A stretch of DNA of 64,000 nt, taken from positions 310,001 to 374,000 of the forward strand of contig NZ_CP007056.1 of assembly GCF_000517625.1 (NCBI RefSeq), in the 5' to 3' direction. Made by a program: the position numbers and the translations under genes. Of the stretch, positions 61,164 through 64,000 are shown one piece after another. The stretch's first letter is position 1, and every line of letters starts with the position of its first letter. The notes under the pieces were generated by a model that was not told the DNA's origin, did no database searches, and worked only from the letters and a program-made list of their open reading frames with translations. Source of the DNA: Halostagnicola larsenii XH-48. Its GTDB lineage: Archaea > Halobacteriota > Halobacteria > Halobacteriales > Natrialbaceae.

Positions 61164-61348
61164 CGTCGCTCGCGAGGGCTCACGACTAGGTGGCAGTGGG
61201 TTCGGCTGTAGTGCCCGATCAGCCACTTCCCACCGCCCCACCCACCTCCACGTTCCGGGTTGTTCACTCCGTTCACAACTGGGCTTTCGCCACCGCACGA
61301 AAGCATCTTGACCACACATTTATCATGCTGTGCTACCATAGTATTACT

Positions 61349-61678
61349 ATGAAATACGCCAATGTCAGCGTCAAGTTTCCCGAAGAACTTGATCAAGAAC
61401 TTGAACAGTTCCTCGAAGAGACGGGCGTCTACACGAACAAGAGCGAGTTCATCAAGGAGTCCGTCCGTCGCCACCTGATAGAACTGAACAATGAGCCTGC
61501 AATCGCAGCGCTCCGCGTCGAACAATTATTCGCTCGCGCCGAGCAGGAACCGGTGAACGATGACGAACTACACGCTCGGCTCGACGACTTACGTGAACGT
61601 GTCGACGAGGAGGACGTCGCCAGCGCAGTCGAGGCCGCTCGCAAAGAAACTGCCGACGAGTACGCCGATCACGCGTGA
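61349..61678 (+). CDS. Ribbon-helix-helix antitoxin (VapB-like)
   Basis: 109 residues from ATG 61349. KYANVSVKFPEELDQELEQFLEETGVYTNKSEFIKESVRRHLIEL is an RHH DNA-binding fold; the acidic helical C terminus would wrap the toxin. Overlaps the PIN gene as GTGA. Expected to repress its own operon. Confidence 0.83.
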   Translation: MKYANVSVKFPEELDQELEQFLEETGVYTNKSEFIKESVRRHLIELNNEPAIAALRVEQLFARAEQEPVNDDELHARLDDLRERVDEEDVASAVEAARKETADEYADHA

Positions 61679-62142
61679 AGATCCTTGATACGAATCTCTG
61701 GGTTTTCGGTACGCTAGAAACGAATGATCGGGCAACCCGGTTACTCGACGAAATTGAACAAGGGGAGACCGTATCAGCGATCAACGCCTACATGGTACAG
61801 GAAGCGCTCAACGCGTTCGACCGGACACCCGGATTGACTGCGACTGAACGAGACGAATTGAAGACGCTCTTTCTCACCCGACTCACCAGAATGACCGGGC
61901 TTATTGAAGCGCCCTCGAGTCGGGACGTAGCCGACTCACTACTTGATGAAAAGCGAGCCAACACTCAGATCAAACTGTTGGCCAGAATCACAGGAGTCCA
62001 ACCAAAAGATATCCCGATCGCCGTCCTAGCATTCGAGCATCGAGATCGGGAACCGACGATTCTTACTAACGATGCCGACTTCGCCACGTTCTTGCCAACT
62101 GAGTACAACCTTCCAGAACTCACACTCATGCATATTGACTGA
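61675..62142 (+). CDS. vapC: PIN-domain toxin (VapC-like)
   Basis: 155 residues from GTG 61675. PIN ribonuclease: ILDTNLWVFG (first Asp), NAYMVQEALNAFDR (Glu), and the C-terminal Asp in ILTNDADFATFLP. It would cut RNA when freed from the antitoxin. Its 3' end overlaps the HEPN fragment by 17 bases. Confidence 0.83.
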   Translation: MKILDTNLWVFGTLETNDRATRLLDEIEQGETVSAINAYMVQEALNAFDRTPGLTATERDELKTLFLTRLTRMTGLIEAPSSRDVADSLLDEKRANTQIKLLARITGVQPKDIPIAVLAFEHRDREPTILTNDADFATFLPTEYNLPELTLMHID

Positions 62143-62365
62143 AAGCACTACACTCACTCCGCAGTCGATTCCCACGCCCAATAACTGTGTAGTGACCGTT
62201 TCGATCAAGTAGGAAGCTAGCGGCGTCGAGAAGTCGGCATGCCTTCCGCAGTTGAAGGACATCTGGATCGGAGACGTACTCGAGGCCAACCTCCGGATTC
62301 TCTGGCCTGCGCTGAAATGCGTCTTCAGCGTTCGCCAGCGCCTCCTCGAGTTCCGTCGAAGTCAT
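62126..62365 (-). pseudogene. Truncated HEPN-domain protein
   Basis: 79 residues. EALANAEDAFQRRPENPEVGLEYVSDPDVLQLRKACRLLDAASFLLDRNGHYTVI matches the N-terminal half of haloarchaeal HEPN partners of MNT proteins. The remainder, which should carry the R-x4-H RNase motif, is missing: after HYTVI it reads GRGNRLRSECSAFSQYA and stops. The cut lies at the vapC end, so vapBC arrival may have removed it. Confidence 0.6.
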
Positions 62366-63015
62366 TCCGTCACCCCGAAAATGTCGCGTCTCACTCGCCG
62401 AAGCGTCTCGCTCTCGAGAAGCGGGATACCCTCTTGGAAAATCGGTTGGAGGTCCGCTCCCCGATTGCGCGCACTCTCGGGTGACTCGACGAATACCTCG
62501 AACTCGTATCGATCACCGTCGATCTGTTCTTCTTCGAGCTCCCGAACGATGTCTGAGATGATTCGCCGTGCGGATACCACCTCCGTGTCGGAGACGAGGA
62601 CGAACACGTCAATATCGCTCGCACGGTCAGCCTCACCGCGCGCGACACTCCCAAAACAGAGGATCCCAACGACCGAAGATAGTTGATCGTTGATTTCCTC
62701 GAGAAATTGCTTCACCGGTTCTCGAAACTCCGATTGCGGAATCTCGAGAATTGGATCGTCAGCGTCGTGTAGCCGCTGCTCGTCGATTCGATAGAGCGTC
62801 CGATTGCCTGTGTCGCGCCTAACTAGCAACTCCATCGCCACAAGCAGTGAGAGTGCCTTCGATACGCTCGGTCCTCCATACCCGGTCAGTCGTTGTAAAT
62901 CTCGATTCGAAAACTCTTCGGATGGGTTGCGAGCGAGTATCTCGAGCGTATCATCCATCGCCGCGTACCGGAAGACTTGCTCGTCCGGAAGGGGTAATCG
63001 TACTTCGACGTTCAT
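62362..63015 (-). CDS. wHTH-MNT nucleotidyltransferase
   Basis: 217 residues. N-terminal winged helix (FSNRDLQRLTGYGGPSVSKALSLLVAMELL), then a minimal nucleotidyltransferase domain with GSVARGEADRASDIDVFVLV (GS-x9-DxD). In MNT-HEPN systems it adds AMP to the HEPN toxin. It overlaps the truncated HEPN gene by ATGA. Confidence 0.83.
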   Translation of the reverse strand: MNVEVRLPLPDEQVFRYAAMDDTLEILARNPSEEFSNRDLQRLTGYGGPSVSKALSLLVAMELLVRRDTGNRTLYRIDEQRLHDADDPILEIPQSEFREPVKQFLEEINDQLSSVVGILCFGSVARGEADRASDIDVFVLVSDTEVVSARRIISDIVRELEEEQIDGDRYEFEVFVESPESARNRGADLQPIFQEGIPLLESETLRRVRRDIFGVTE

Positions 63016-63144
63016 ACGTTATATTAGATGTAATGCGTTATCCGACATATAATGATTCCTCCAAGCATTGCGGGTCAGACAAGAAACCAAATAGCGAGGT
63101 GAGACACTCTAGAGTTCAAAGATTCAATTCACAGTAAAATATCT

Positions 63145-63160
63145 GGCTCTGTTGAAATCC
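63145..63160. repeat. 16-bp element, inverted copy at 37657-37672
   Basis: GGCTCTGTTGAAATCC, exact reverse complement of the copy at 37657-37672. See that entry; possibly a leftover insertion-sequence end. Confidence 0.4.
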
Positions 63161-63263
63161 TATTAGCCAGACACTATCTGCAGTGAAACAGCCGGTAAGT
63201 AGGTATGCATAGTTATCAAGAGGGATCCGATGAGTACGCCAAACGAGTCCTTTTTCGTCGCCT

Positions 63264-63593
<330 letters not shown>

Positions 63594-63606
63594 CCGAGCC
63601 CCAACG

Positions 63607-63645
<39 letters not shown>

Positions 63646-63659
63646 CGAGATTTCCCAGT

Positions 63660-64000
63660 TCAAGCGCGCGTCGGCGACGGCGTCGACAGCGAACTCGTGA
63701 GGTAACTGACGAGGACGATGAGCACGCCGGCGACTGGTGCCGCGATGATTACCGCATCCAGCCCGTAGGGACTCCCGAAAACCGTATCCCAGGAGATTGC
63801 AAGCACAGCACCGGTGACCATCCCGACGAGACCGCCGATCTTGGTCAGACGCTCTCGCATCAGGAAAATCGCGAGTAGCGGCGGCGTGATCGCAGCCCCA
63901 TAGGCCGTGTACGAGTACATCTGGATCTCGAGAATCGTCGGGAAATACTGCCCCAGGACGAACGCAAAGATACCGAGGACGACCACGAACGCGCGGGTCA
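63660..64000 (-). CDS. Sodium:solute symporter family protein, C-terminal part
   Basis: At least 113 residues, frame open to the window edge, so the start lies beyond. Helices VVLGIFAFVLGQYFPTILEI, AAITPPLLAIFLMRERLT, GLVGMVTGAVLAISWDTVFG and AVIIAAPVAGVLIVLVSYL are of the SSS family C-terminal half. Substrate unknown. Confidence 0.72.
   Translation of the reverse strand, partial: TRAFVVVLGIFAFVLGQYFPTILEIQMYSYTAYGAAITPPLLAIFLMRERLTKIGGLVGMVTGAVLAISWDTVFGSPYGLDAVIIAAPVAGVLIVLVSYLTSSLSTPSPTRA

Overview
The window is haloarchaeal chromosome (class Halobacteria). The predicted proteins are very acidic, most genes are GC-rich, several secreted proteins carry Tat signals with lipoboxes, and TATA boxes sit about 26 bp before the start codon, as expected for leaderless mRNAs. 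Halobacteria-specific families (HTH-10/Bat regulators, HalOD1, CARF-like HFX_2341 regulators, DUF2270) are present. No rRNA, tRNA or CRISPR array was found.

Layout. 1-3.1 kb: the end of a flavoprotein monooxygenase and small conserved or hypothetical genes. 3.2-4.4 kb: a tyrosine recombinase. 4.6-20.4 kb: a siderophore island. Its minus-strand genes for diaminobutyrate aminotransferase, decarboxylase, NIS synthetase, N-acyltransferase and N-hydroxylase, plus a second NIS synthetase on the plus strand, match the order and content of the rhizobactin/schizokinen genes rhbABCDE and rhbF. A glutamine-synthetase-family enzyme and an MFS permease are added, and three Fe-siderophore-type binding lipoproteins surround the cluster. 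Seven copies of a TTTAGG-N4-CCTAAA palindrome, a DtxR/IdeR-like iron box, sit in its promoters and I saw no others in the window. The inferred product is a citrate bis-hydroxamate built on 1,3-diaminopropane.

20.4-47.6 kb is ordinary chromosome. It holds a SCO1/thioredoxin redox operon, two CNNM/CBS membrane proteins, an arylsulfotransferase-like protein, a HalOD1/HTH-10 pair, a DedA-like protein and a zinc-type ABC importer operon with an extra small gene. It also holds alkaline-phosphatase-superfamily enzymes with two GT4 glycosyltransferases, an epimerase, universal stress proteins, the proline operon proC-proB-proA, and small regulators.

47.6-63.6 kb is an accessory zone with lower GC, long gene-free stretches and decayed genes. 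It contains iteron-like repeats with an AT-rich block before an NrS-1-type primase-polymerase gene that is interrupted by an in-frame stop. It also has uncharacterised membrane proteins, a CARF-like regulator, a PadR protein, a truncated winged-helix gene and a Tat-secreted subtilase. A plasmid-type OB-fold protein, a VapBC pair, a nucleotidyltransferase with a truncated HEPN partner, and a TnpB remnant complete it. The window ends inside a sodium:solute symporter gene.
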